From Pseudomonadota bacterium (GTDB taxonomy: Bacteria; Pseudomonadota; Gammaproteobacteria; Steroidobacterales; Steroidobacteraceae), in contig JAKBCG010000071.1 of assembly GCA_021808035.1 (NCBI GenBank), forward strand, positions 1-9,833: a stretch of DNA of 9,833 nucleotides. Direction: 5' to 3'. Made by a program: the position numbers and the translations under genes. A model generated the notes under the pieces. The model did no database searches and was not told where the DNA came from. It was given only the letters and a program-made list of their open reading frames with translations. Every line of letters begins with the position of its first letter. Position 1 is the first letter of the stretch. This document shows positions 1-7,289 of this stretch, piece by piece.

Positions 1-1199
1 CGAAGGCGATCGCCGCCGGACGCGCGCCGGACTCCTCGCTCGGCGTGCGTGCGACGGGACCGCGGACCCTGGTGGTCACGCTCGCGCACCCGACGCCGTA
101 CCTGCTGTCCTTGGTCGCGCACCCGGCGACCTTTCCGATCGATCCGCGATCGCTCGCGCGCCACGGGTCGCGCTTCGTGCGTCCCGGGATCATGGTTTCG
201 AACGGGGCGTACGTGCTCGAGCGCTGGACGTTCGGGTCGCATCTCGTCGCCGAGCGCAATCCGTACTATTGGGATGCCGCGGCGACGCGGATCGACCGCA
301 TCGAGTACTACACGTCGAGCGATCCCGCCGCGCAGCTGCGCGCGTTCCGGGCCGGCGATCTCGACGTGACCGCGAGCATTCCGCCGGACATGGACCGCTG
401 GGTGGCGGCGCACCTGCCGGGCCGGCTGCGGGTCTCGCCGGAACTCGCGGTCTACTATCTCGGCTACAACCTCCTGCGACCGCCGTTCGCGCACGCGGCG
501 GCGCTGCGCCGCGCGCTCGCGATGGTGATCGACCGCGAGCGCCTCGTCGAGTCCGTGACCGGCGGCGGCGAGCGTCCGGCCTACACCTTCGTGCCGCCGG
601 GCATCCCGGGCTACGTGCCGCCGCTACCTCCCTACGCGCGCTGGCCGATGCGCGAGCGGATCGCGCGCGCCCGCGCGTTGCTGGTTGCGGCCGGATACGG
701 CCGGCGACCGCTGCGGGTCGAGATCCGCTACAACACCGGCGGCCTGAACGACCGGATTGCGGTCGCGGTCGCCGCGATGTGGCAGCGCTCGCTCGGCGTC
801 GACACGGTGCTGCACGCCGAAGACTACAAGGTGCTGGTGCACGACGTGAATCAGGCCCGGCTCACCGAGGTGTTCCGCGCGAGCTGGGTGGCCGACTACG
901 CGGATCCCGTCAGTTTCCTCGGACTGCTGCGCGACGGTTCCGGGATCGATCCGCCGCGTTATGCGAGCCGGGCGTACGATGCCTTGTTGAGGCGCGCCGA
1001 CGCCGAGAACGACCCGCTGCGGCGGGCGCGGCTGCTCGCGCGCGCCGAAGCGCAGCTGCTCCACGACCAACCCGTCATCCCGCTGTTCGATTACGTCGCG
1101 AAGCATCTGGTCGCGACCGGCGTGCACGGCTGGCATGCGAACGCGCTCGACGTGGTCTACGACAAGGATCTGTGGATGGACCACGCTGAACACCGATGA
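1..1199 (+). CDS. OppA-like oligopeptide ABC transporter substrate-binding protein (5'-truncated)
   Basis: This is the periplasmic solute-binding component of an oligopeptide ABC importer (SBP_bac_5 family), which captures peptides and delivers them to a membrane permease. The reading frame is open from base 3, so the true start and signal peptide lie outside the window; 398 residues are visible of a family usually near 530-550. The GTG at 45 is internal, because the sequence before it (LGV just ahead of a TLVVTL strand) already matches the family. Family hallmarks in order are VSNGAYVLERW, ERNPYYWD, a YYLGYN strand followed by LRRALAMVIDRERLV, and the C-terminal QPVIPLFDYV with a closing DVVYDKDLWM, which resembles the OppA/MppA C-terminus. 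No permease or ATPase gene follows in the window, so any partner genes would lie to the left or elsewhere. The next gene starts 97 bases later and is unrelated. The family call is firm; peptide specificity is inferred. Confidence 0.88.
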   Translation, partial: KAIAAGRAPDSSLGVRATGPRTLVVTLAHPTPYLLSLVAHPATFPIDPRSLARHGSRFVRPGIMVSNGAYVLERWTFGSHLVAERNPYYWDAAATRIDRIEYYTSSDPAAQLRAFRAGDLDVTASIPPDMDRWVAAHLPGRLRVSPELAVYYLGYNLLRPPFAHAAALRRALAMVIDRERLVESVTGGGERPAYTFVPPGIPGYVPPLPPYARWPMRERIARARALLVAAGYGRRPLRVEIRYNTGGLNDRIAVAVAAMWQRSLGVDTVLHAEDYKVLVHDVNQARLTEVFRASWVADYADPVSFLGLLRDGSGIDPPRYASRAYDALLRRADAENDPLRRARLLARAEAQLLHDQPVIPLFDYVAKHLVATGVHGWHANALDVVYDKDLWMDHAEHR

Positions 1200-1296
1200 T
1201 TGGAGGCCGGTGCGGGTGCGGGCGGGTGGTGGCTTTTTGCGAAGACGCCAATTACCATCGGCGGGCGTCGTCGAACCCGGTGGCTCGGAGAACCAG

Positions 1297-1968
1297 ATGC
1301 ACCTTGGACCCTTTGGCCGACCTTGGCTCCTCCTGTCGCTCCTCGCGGGAGTGACCATCTCGCTCGCGGCTCATGCCGCGGGAGACCCGGCACTCGGCAA
1401 GAAAAAGTTCTACACCTGTTATGGCTGCCACGGCATACCCAACTACCGTAACGCGTATCCGGACTACCGCGTGCCGAAGCTGCGGCATCAGCACGCCGCC
1501 TACATCGTCGCGGCGCTCCAGGAATACAAGGCGGGCACCCGCTCACATCCGACGATGCACGCGCAGGCGAGCTCCCTGTCCGAGCAGGACATGGAGGACA
1601 TCGCCGCGTACCTGCAGGGGCCGGAGCCGATCCAGCCGACCACCACGATGGTCGGGAAGATGCCGCCGCAGGTCGGAGCCTGCGCTGCGTGTCACGGCGC
1701 GAACGGCACCGGCGTCGCCGCGCCGCTGGTTCCGAAGCCGCCGATCCTCGCGGGCCAGCACGAGGATTATCTCGTCCAGGCGCTGAACGAGTATCGCGCC
1801 GGCCGCCGCGTGCATCCGGGCATGAGTCCGGAAGACTACGTCCGCGAGAGCCCGATCATGATGGGCATGGCCGCGTCGCTGAAGACCGAGGCCGACGTGC
1901 GCATCGTCGCGCATTGGTTCGCGACCCAGCGTTCGCCACTCGCGACCGCGACGACGGACAGCCGCTAG
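1297..1968 (+). CDS. Exported dihaem cytochrome c (c4-type)
   Basis: This is a periplasmic dihaem electron carrier, probably shuttling electrons towards a terminal oxidase or another acceptor. The product is 223 residues. A signal peptide occupies about residues 1-27: a hydrophobic LLLSLLAGVTISLAAHA stretch with a likely cut after AHA. Two tandem class I cytochrome domains follow. Haem-binding CYGCH is at 41-45 and CAACH at 129-133. Plausible axial methionines are M87 (HPTMHAQ) in the first half and one of M188, M189 or M191 in the second. The two halves share the pattern of a conserved tyrosine, EYKAGTR or EYRAGRR, and a final helix, as in c4-type proteins. The start at 1297 is chosen because GGAG at 1287-1290 is 6 bases upstream and the signal peptide begins there; the longer open frame back to 1135 overlaps the previous gene. 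The gene converges on the S9 gene with only 9 bases between the stop codons. The physiological partner cannot be told from the sequence. Confidence 0.9.
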   Translation: MHLGPFGRPWLLLSLLAGVTISLAAHAAGDPALGKKKFYTCYGCHGIPNYRNAYPDYRVPKLRHQHAAYIVAALQEYKAGTRSHPTMHAQASSLSEQDMEDIAAYLQGPEPIQPTTTMVGKMPPQVGACAACHGANGTGVAAPLVPKPPILAGQHEDYLVQALNEYRAGRRVHPGMSPEDYVRESPIMMGMAASLKTEADVRIVAHWFATQRSPLATATTDSR

Positions 1969-1977
1969 GCGTCGAGT

Positions 1978-3849
1978 TCAGCGCACGTCACCGGTGCGGG
2001 CGCGTCGTCGCAGGAACTCGGCGTAAGCCGAGTAGAGCCCGACGCGGTCGCTTTGGCGGGCGAAGCGATGGCCCTCGCTCGGGGCGATCAGCGTCCAGAC
2101 GGGCACGCGGTGCACGCGCAGCAAGCTCGCGAGGGTCTCGGACTGGGCGAGTGGCACCCGTCGATCGTGCCCCCCGTGCGCGATCAACACCGGCACCGTG
2201 ATCCGATCCGCGAGCGCGAGCGGCGACAACATCCGCAGGAACGCGCGTGTACCGGGATCGCGCTCGTCGCCATACGCGGCCCGCAGCGTCGCGCCCAGCC
2301 GCGGCGGCACGTCATCCAGGTAGGTCGGCAAATCGGCGATTCCGTCGATGTCGACGACGCCGCGCAGCCGCGGCGAGTAATAGACCGCGGTCATCAGCGC
2401 AAGATATCCCCCGTAACCGCGGCCAGCGACGACGACGCGCGTCGGATCGAGGTCGGGCCGCGTTTCGAGCCAGACGAGCAGCGCGCCGACGTCCTTCATC
2501 ACGTCACCGCGCAGCCGACCGTCGCCCAGCGTCTCGAACGTCCTGCCCTGACCGGACGAGCCGCGCAGGTTAGGCGCGAGGACCGCATACCCTAAGCGGT
2601 CGACGACGAAGCGGATCCAGGGGTCGAATCGCCGCTCGACGCGTCCGTGCACCCCTGAGTGGAACACGATCAGCACCGGGTGACGGGCGCCCGTGGTCGG
2701 CTCGTACAGGTCGAGCGACAACCGGCGGCGGGCGCCGCCGACCCGGTCGAACGTCGGAAAATGCAGCCGACGGGGGATCACCAGCGGCAGGCTCGCGGCT
2801 TGCCCCGTCGCGTCGTGCGTCCACGCGGCCAGCGTCCCGCTGGCGAGATCGAGCACGTAGACGGCGCGTTCCGCGACGGGCGACTCGTAGGCGAACGCCA
2901 GGCGCCGACCGGTCCGGTCGAAGTGCAGCGAATCGACCATCCCGGGCCCCGGCAACGGTGGAACCGCCAGCTCCCGGCCGTGGGCGAGATCGACGACGTG
3001 CAGGCGTTCGCCGCTGCCGTCATCCTGCGTGTACGCGAGGTACCGGCCGTCGCCGGCGAGCGCGAACGCCCGCACGTCGCCGCCCGCGGCGGACACGCGC
3101 TCGGTCCGGCCGGTCGTCGGATCAAGGTACCGCAGCTCGCGATATTCCGTCCCTTCGTTGGTGATCCAGTAGACGCCGTCGCGATCGCGGGCGAACCGCG
3201 CCGCCGGTATCGTGCCGTGCCCCGGCTGCGGCCCGATCGGCTCGCGTTTCCCGTCCGCCAGATCGAGCGCGTACAGCCGCACGTCGCCGTTCGGCAGGGT
3301 GGTGCGGACCAGCAGTCGCCGATCGTGCGCTGACCAGTCGAGCGGCACCGGATAGTCGCCGTGGCCGGTCACGACGACGCGCGCCGCGAAGGGCGTCGCG
3401 GCGCCGATCACGTCGATCTCGTCGCCATCGCCGTCGACCGCGCGCCGCGCGAACGCGACCGAGCGCCTGTCATTCGACCACCGTGCCGCGTAGGCACCGA
3501 CGTGCGGCGGGAGTGGATCACGATCGGCGGCCGTCGGTGTCGGCACATCGCCCGCGCCGCGCACGAGCGCGAGCTGGGTCGTTCCCGCGACCGGAGTCGC
3601 GACCACCAGCGCGCCCTGCGCCGTCCAGCCGACCGGCGTCGCGCCGCGTATTCCGAGAAGCGCGGCGAGGGGCCGCGCGAGCCCCGCCGGCAGCGGCGGC
3701 ACGCCCTGCTCGACCAGCGCCGGGGCGGGTGGAGCCGCGACGGCCGTCGGTGCCGTGCCCGCGCTCGACGTCGCGACCGCGGCAACCGCCCAGCCGAGAC
3801 CGCCGACCATTCCTGCGATCCGTCGTATCCGCATCGTCGTCGTACTCAT
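1978..3849 (-). CDS. Exported S9 (prolyl oligopeptidase) family protein lacking the catalytic serine
   Basis: The 623-residue product has the S9 architecture: an exported N-terminus (hydrophobic segment about 9-38), a WD/TolB-like beta-propeller over roughly 60-370, and a C-terminal alpha/beta-hydrolase domain from about 380. Active S9 enzymes carry the nucleophile in G-x-S-Y-G-G. Here the motif reads GRGYGGY, so Gly478 (codon GGT at 2418-2416) takes the place of Ser. The other triad positions look intact: Asp562 in HGGHDRRVP and His594 in SEGHRF. The oxyanion motif, normally HGGP, is HSGV at 397-400, while NLRGSSG at 427-433 is conserved. I infer a protein that cannot act as a serine peptidase, perhaps a binding or regulatory pseudoenzyme. 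The ATG at 3849 is preceded by AGGA and gives a clean signal peptide; an in-frame TTG at 3918 would add 23 residues ahead of it. The frame is otherwise intact and gene-like, so this is not an obvious pseudogene. The gene is divergent from the hydrolase to its right. Confidence 0.88.
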   Translation of the reverse strand: MSTTTMRIRRIAGMVGGLGWAVAAVATSSAGTAPTAVAAPPAPALVEQGVPPLPAGLARPLAALLGIRGATPVGWTAQGALVVATPVAGTTQLALVRGAGDVPTPTAADRDPLPPHVGAYAARWSNDRRSVAFARRAVDGDGDEIDVIGAATPFAARVVVTGHGDYPVPLDWSAHDRRLLVRTTLPNGDVRLYALDLADGKREPIGPQPGHGTIPAARFARDRDGVYWITNEGTEYRELRYLDPTTGRTERVSAAGGDVRAFALAGDGRYLAYTQDDGSGERLHVVDLAHGRELAVPPLPGPGMVDSLHFDRTGRRLAFAYESPVAERAVYVLDLASGTLAAWTHDATGQAASLPLVIPRRLHFPTFDRVGGARRRLSLDLYEPTTGARHPVLIVFHSGVHGRVERRFDPWIRFVVDRLGYAVLAPNLRGSSGQGRTFETLGDGRLRGDVMKDVGALLVWLETRPDLDPTRVVVAGRGYGGYLALMTAVYYSPRLRGVVDIDGIADLPTYLDDVPPRLGATLRAAYGDERDPGTRAFLRMLSPLALADRITVPVLIAHGGHDRRVPLAQSETLASLLRVHRVPVWTLIAPSEGHRFARQSDRVGLYSAYAEFLRRRARTGDVR

Positions 3850-3851
3850 CG

Positions 3852-3880
3852 TTCCTAAGTCCCGCTTGCGCGAGGATAAT
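3852..3880 (+). promoter_or_regulatory. Possible promoter for the hydrolase / PrpD-like / rsmG chain
   Basis: In the 97-base divergent gap between the S9 and hydrolase genes, GATAAT at 3875-3880 is a good -10 match on the plus strand. TTCCTA at 3852-3857 lies 17 bases upstream but matches the -35 consensus at only three positions. The start of transcription would fall near 3887, leaving a leader of about 60 bases. No convincing opposite-strand promoter for the S9 gene was found. The call rests on a short motif only. Confidence 0.25.
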
Positions 3881-3946
3881 GCCCGACCGAGGGACAACGA
3901 CTCCAGAGACGAGTTCAATCATCGACGGCGGCGGAGTGCGCAAACC

Positions 3947-4894
3947 GTGATCGAAGACATCAGCGAAGTCGGCGACGGCGTGTTCGCGGTCGACACCGGC
4001 TACGTGCGTCCGCGACTCGACGCGAGCCATCTCGTCGTCGCCGACGGGGTCGCCGCGTTCGTCGACACCGGTCCCGCGTCGGCGGTGCCGCGTCTGCTCG
4101 CCGCGCTGGCCACCCGCGATCTCGACCCGGCCGCGGTCGACGCGATCGTGCTCACCCACGTGCATCTCGATCATGCGGGCGGGGCCGGAGCGCTCGCCGC
4201 CGCCCTGCCGCGTGCGCGGGTGATCGTGCATCCGCGCGGCGTGGCGCATCTGGTGGATCCGACGCAGCTCGCGGCGGCGACACGCGCGGTCTACGGTGAC
4301 GCCGCGTTCGAGCGGCTCTACGGCGGGCTCGTCGGGGTGCCGGCCGAGCGGATCGAGGTCGCGGAGGACGGGGCGCGATTCGCGCTCGGCCGGCGGTCCT
4401 ACGAGTTGCTGCACACGCCGGGACATGCGCTCCACCATCTGTGCCTGTTCGACCCGGATACCCGCGAGGTCTTCTCCGGCGATGCGTTCGGGGTGAGCTA
4501 CCGGGAGTTCGACACCGCCGCGGGCGCCTTCGTGCTAGCGGCGACGACCCCGTCGCAATTCGACCCGACGCAGATGCTCGCGTCGATCGATCGGCTGCTC
4601 GCGCGGCGCCCATCCGCCGCGTATCTGACCCATTACAGCCGCGTCGGGACGCTCGATCGTCTCGGCGCGGACTTGAAGGCGGACGTCGAGGCACTCGCGG
4701 CGATCGCCCGCGACGCCGCGGACGATCCGACGCCGCGCGAGACGATCGCGGCGCGGATCTACGAGCACTGGTCGCGGCGGCTCGATGCCCATGGGTACCC
4801 GGCGGATCCGCAGCGCCGCGGGGCGTTGTTGCGGCTCGATGCCGAGCTCAACGCCGCCGGGCTGTGGTCATGGCTGACGCGCCGGCGCCGCTAG
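3947..4894 (+). CDS. Metallo-beta-lactamase-fold hydrolase
   Basis: This is a predicted cytoplasmic binuclear metal hydrolase of the glyoxalase II / MBL superfamily; its substrate is unknown. With the GTG start at 3947 it is 315 residues. All metal ligands are visible: H71-x-H73-x-D75-H76 in the THVHLDH motif, H160 in HTPGHALHH, D179 in FSGDAFG, and H229 in YLTHYSR. A C-terminal helical extension of about 80 residues follows the last ligand. The start was chosen because the fold begins with the typical DGVFAVDTG strand just after it, with GGAG at 3933-3936 ten bases upstream. The frame is open back to 3755, but that part overlaps the divergent S9 gene and has no family features. No signal peptide is seen. 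Its 3' end overlaps the PrpD-like gene by 25 bases, so the two are probably expressed together. The fold and metal site are secure; naming a reaction would be a guess. Confidence 0.85.
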   Translation: MIEDISEVGDGVFAVDTGYVRPRLDASHLVVADGVAAFVDTGPASAVPRLLAALATRDLDPAAVDAIVLTHVHLDHAGGAGALAAALPRARVIVHPRGVAHLVDPTQLAAATRAVYGDAAFERLYGGLVGVPAERIEVAEDGARFALGRRSYELLHTPGHALHHLCLFDPDTREVFSGDAFGVSYREFDTAAGAFVLAATTPSQFDPTQMLASIDRLLARRPSAAYLTHYSRVGTLDRLGADLKADVEALAAIARDAADDPTPRETIAARIYEHWSRRLDAHGYPADPQRRGALLRLDAELNAAGLWSWLTRRRR

Positions 4895-5802
4895 CCAATC
4901 GCGACGTGGCCGCGTTCGCGGCACTCGCGCCGGATGCCATGCCGGCGCGCATCGCCTCGGTTCACGACGCGCTGCTCGACGGACTTGCGGCCGCGTTCGT
5001 GGCGCTCGGCGATCCGGACTGCGCCCGGCTCGTCGGGCCGATCGTGCCCGGCGCGACCTTGGCGCGCGGCGCCCGCATTCCCGGTACGAGTCTCGAGCTC
5101 GAGCCGGTCGCCGCCGCGTTCGGGATCGGAATCGCCGCGGGCTGGCATCCTGGGAGCGACCCGATCCGGGAGAATCTCGGTGCGCTGTTCGCGTTGCTCG
5201 ATTATCTCGCGCGGCGGGCCCACGAGCTCGGGCGCAGCCCACCGACGATCGGCGTGCTGCTCGGCTCGCTCGACCGGGCGGCGCGGATCCAGTCCGCACT
5301 CGAGGCGGAGCCTGGGTATCCGGATGCCGACGGCGCCGCAGGCCTCGCCGTGCGCGTCGCTTCGGCGGCGATCGCGGCGCAGCTGCTCGGTGGCGGGATC
5401 ACGACGATCGCAGCGGCCGCGACCCAGGCTTGGATGGACGGTGTGCCGCCGCGACACCCGCGCGCGCGACCGGCTGCTCCGCCCATCGTCCGCGCGGGCG
5501 CCGATGCGACCAGCCGCGGTCTGCGCAGTGCGTTCTGGGCGCTCGCGACCGTCGGCGCCGGGAACACCGCCGGGCCGGATGCGGATCGGGAGCAGGCGGA
5601 CGCGGACGTGGTCGCGCTTTTCGCGGGCGCTGCGCCGCCGCCGGTCGATCCGAGGGATGGGCTCGCGCGCTTCGCGGCGAGCCTCGAGGACTTGTTCGGC
5701 GCGCGCCGCCGCGCGGCGATCTTGCGGTGCGTGAGCGACTCCGAGACGTTCGTCGCGATGCCGGTTCACGAATTCGTCGCCCTGCTCGTCCGCAATGACT
5801 GA
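4870..5802 (+). CDS. Shortened MmgE/PrpD (2-methylcitrate dehydratase)-like protein, predicted inactive
   Basis: The 310-residue product resembles PrpD, the 2-methylcitrate dehydratase of the propionate pathway (about 480 residues). Matching blocks in order, against E. coli PrpD as I recall it, are LVGPIVPG at 54-61, GARIPGT at 67-73, LEPVAAAFGIGI at 77-88, ENLGALFALLDYLARR at 101-116, RVASAAIAAQLLG at 162-174, DATSRGLR at 212-219, and the C-terminus ILR...MPVHEFVALLV at 284-307. The PrpD segment with the D-F-N-D-T motif, ahead of GHPSDN, is missing and replaced by AGWHPGSDPIRENLG, and the AHEIQG block has become AARIQS, losing its His. Between DATSRGLR and the C-terminus only about 60 residues remain, where PrpD has roughly 200 or more. 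I infer loss of dehydratase activity. The ATG at 4870 overlaps the hydrolase by 25 bases; no strong ribosome site is seen, which fits translational coupling. The 3' end overlaps rsmG by 8 bases. Homology is fairly sure; function is unknown. Confidence 0.7.
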   Translation: MADAPAPLANRDVAAFAALAPDAMPARIASVHDALLDGLAAAFVALGDPDCARLVGPIVPGATLARGARIPGTSLELEPVAAAFGIGIAAGWHPGSDPIRENLGALFALLDYLARRAHELGRSPPTIGVLLGSLDRAARIQSALEAEPGYPDADGAAGLAVRVASAAIAAQLLGGGITTIAAAATQAWMDGVPPRHPRARPAAPPIVRAGADATSRGLRSAFWALATVGAGNTAGPDADREQADADVVALFAGAAPPPVDPRDGLARFAASLEDLFGARRRAAILRCVSDSETFVAMPVHEFVALLVRND

Positions 5803-6460
5803 TCCCGCATACTCCATCGAGGAGCGGGCTGCGCTCGCGGCCGGCGCGGCCACGCTCGGCGTCGGGATCGACGACGCTCAGGTCGCTGCGCTGCTCGCGC
5901 TGCTCGCGGAGCTCGAGCGCGCCAACGCCGAGTTCAACCTGACCGCGATCCGCGATCGCCCCGGGATGCTGCGCAAGCACCTGCTCGACAGCCTGAGCGT
6001 GTGGCCGTTCCTGCGCGGCGAACGGGTCGCGGACGTCGGCACCGGTGCCGGCTTCCCGGGCCTGCCGCTCGCGATCGCGAGTCCCGGACGGCATTTCACC
6101 CTGATCGAAGCGACCGGCAAGAAGGCGCGGTACGTCGCGGCGACGGCCGAACGCCTGCATCTGCAGAACGTGGAGGTGGTGAACCGACGCGCCGAGGGCT
6201 ATCGCCCGGACTGGCCGTTCGACGTCGTCGTTGCGCGCGCGGTAGCCGCGGTCGCGGATTTGATCGCGTACGCCGGTCATCTGTGCGCACCGGACGGGCG
6301 GATCCTCGTGATGAAGGGCAAGCGTCCGGACCGGGAGATCGTCGCGCTGCCGGCGGGCTTCCGGGTCCTCGGCGTACACCGTCTGGAGGTGCCGGGACTG
6401 GACGAGGAGCGGCATCTTGTGGAAATCTGTCGGGCCCGGCCGAGGTCGAGCGCAGCATGA
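5795..6460 (+). CDS. rsmG: 16S rRNA (guanine-527-N7)-methyltransferase RsmG
   Basis: RsmG (GidB) uses S-adenosylmethionine to methylate N7 of G527 in the 530 loop of 16S rRNA; in several bacteria its loss gives low-level streptomycin resistance. The product is 221 residues, close to the usual 205-220. Hallmarks are FNLTAIRD at 47-54, KHLLDSL at 61-67, and the SAM-binding DVGTGAGFPG at 80-89. These are followed by the acidic strand ending LIEATGKKARY, and by FDVVVARAVA, which matches the family's conserved VxxRA element. The start ATG lies within the end of the PrpD-like gene (8-base overlap) and the stop overlaps the parA start as ATGA, so translation is probably coupled on both sides. Unusually, mnmG is not the upstream neighbour. 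Confidence 0.96.
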   Translation: MTDPAYSIEERAALAAGAATLGVGIDDAQVAALLALLAELERANAEFNLTAIRDRPGMLRKHLLDSLSVWPFLRGERVADVGTGAGFPGLPLAIASPGRHFTLIEATGKKARYVAATAERLHLQNVEVVNRRAEGYRPDWPFDVVVARAVAAVADLIAYAGHLCAPDGRILVMKGKRPDREIVALPAGFRVLGVHRLEVPGLDEERHLVEICRARPRSSAA

Positions 6461-7242
6461 AGCGGGTCATTGCGATCGCAAACCAGAAAGGCGGCGTCGG
6501 CAAGACCACGACCGCGGTCAATCTCGCCGCTTCGCTCGCCGCGACCAAGCGCCGTGTGCTGCTGATCGATCTCGATCCGCAGGGCAATGCGACGATGGGC
6601 TGCGGAATCGACAAGCACGCGCTCGCCCGCACCAGCTGCGACGTGTTGCTCGGCGATTGCGCCGCAGTCGAGGCGTTGGTCGCGATCGAGAACGGCGGTT
6701 TCATGCTGATGCCCGGCAACCAGGATCTGACCGCGGCCGAGGTTCGTCTGCTGACCACGATCGCCGGCCGGGAGTTCAAGCTGCGCCACGCGCTCAAGCC
6801 GATCCGCGACGACTTCGACGTGATCCTGGTCGATTGTCCGCCGAGCCTGAACATGCTCACCTTGAATGCGCTCGTCGCCGCCGAGTCGGTGATGGTGCCG
6901 ATGCAATGCGAGTACTACGCGCTCGAGGGCCTGAGCGCGCTGATGCAGACGATCGAGCAGATCCGTGCGAGCATCAACCCGGCGCTCGAGATCGAAGGCT
7001 TGCTGCGGACCATGTACGACCCGCGCAACAACCTCGCGAGCGAGGTCTCGGCGCAGCTGATCGAGCACTTCGGCGACAAGGTGTTCCGGACGATGATCCC
7101 GCGTAACGTGCGGCTCGCCGAAGCTCCAAGCTTCGGCAAGCCGGCGCTGCTGCACGACAAGGAGTCCCGTGGGGCGCTCGCGTACCTGGCGCTCGCCGGT
7201 GAGATGATCCGGCGCGACGAGGACACGATCGGATCCGTATAA
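6457..7242 (+). CDS. parA: Chromosome-partitioning ATPase ParA (Soj)
   Basis: ParA is a Walker-type ATPase that binds DNA non-specifically as an ATP dimer and, with ParB bound near the origin, drives chromosome segregation. The 261-residue product starts directly with the fold and has no N-terminal DNA-binding extension, as in the chromosomal Soj type (class Ib-like). Motifs are deviant Walker A KGGVGKTT at 11-18 with the signature lysine K11, Walker A' DLDPQGN at 38-44, and Walker B/switch DCPPSLN at 126-132. The ATG at 6457 shares the ATGA overlap with the rsmG stop; GAGG at 6442-6445 and GAG at 6448-6450 lie upstream. parB follows after 47 bases, the usual pairing. The TAA stop lies inside a TATAAT sequence that may serve parB. 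Confidence 0.97.
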   Translation: MKRVIAIANQKGGVGKTTTAVNLAASLAATKRRVLLIDLDPQGNATMGCGIDKHALARTSCDVLLGDCAAVEALVAIENGGFMLMPGNQDLTAAEVRLLTTIAGREFKLRHALKPIRDDFDVILVDCPPSLNMLTLNALVAAESVMVPMQCEYYALEGLSALMQTIEQIRASINPALEIEGLLRTMYDPRNNLASEVSAQLIEHFGDKVFRTMIPRNVRLAEAPSFGKPALLHDKESRGALAYLALAGEMIRRDEDTIGSV

Positions 7243-7243
7243 T
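7214..7243 (+). promoter_or_regulatory. Possible internal promoter for parB
   Basis: A perfect TATAAT is at 7238-7243 and includes the parA stop codon TAA (7240-7242). The best -35 candidate, GCGACG at 7214-7219, is 18 bases upstream and matches only the central GAC. Transcription would begin near 7250, about 40 bases before parB. A perfect -10 is uncommon by chance in such GC-rich DNA, but the weak -35 keeps this tentative. Confidence 0.3.
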
Positions 7244-7289
7244 CGCGCCGAATCGACAAGCCGGCGAACACCGCCAGGATCGACACACG

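Noticed and set aside
45..47. GTG as the start of the solute-binding protein
   Set aside because: The frame is open to the left edge and the residues before it fit the OppA family, so the gene is cut, not started here.
1237..1259. A promoter for the cytochrome gene at TTGCGA
   Set aside because: No -10-like hexamer occurs at 16-18 bases downstream; the only AT-rich stretch is about 11 bases away.
1969..1977. A bidirectional terminator between the convergent cytochrome and S9 genes
   Set aside because: Only 9 bases separate the stop codons. The best nearby pairing (CGAC with GTCG and GCC with GGC) is short and interrupted, with no T run.
3518..4438. A 306-codon minus-strand frame spanning the divergent S9/hydrolase region
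   Set aside because: It overlaps two supported genes and its arginine-rich product matches nothing I recognise.
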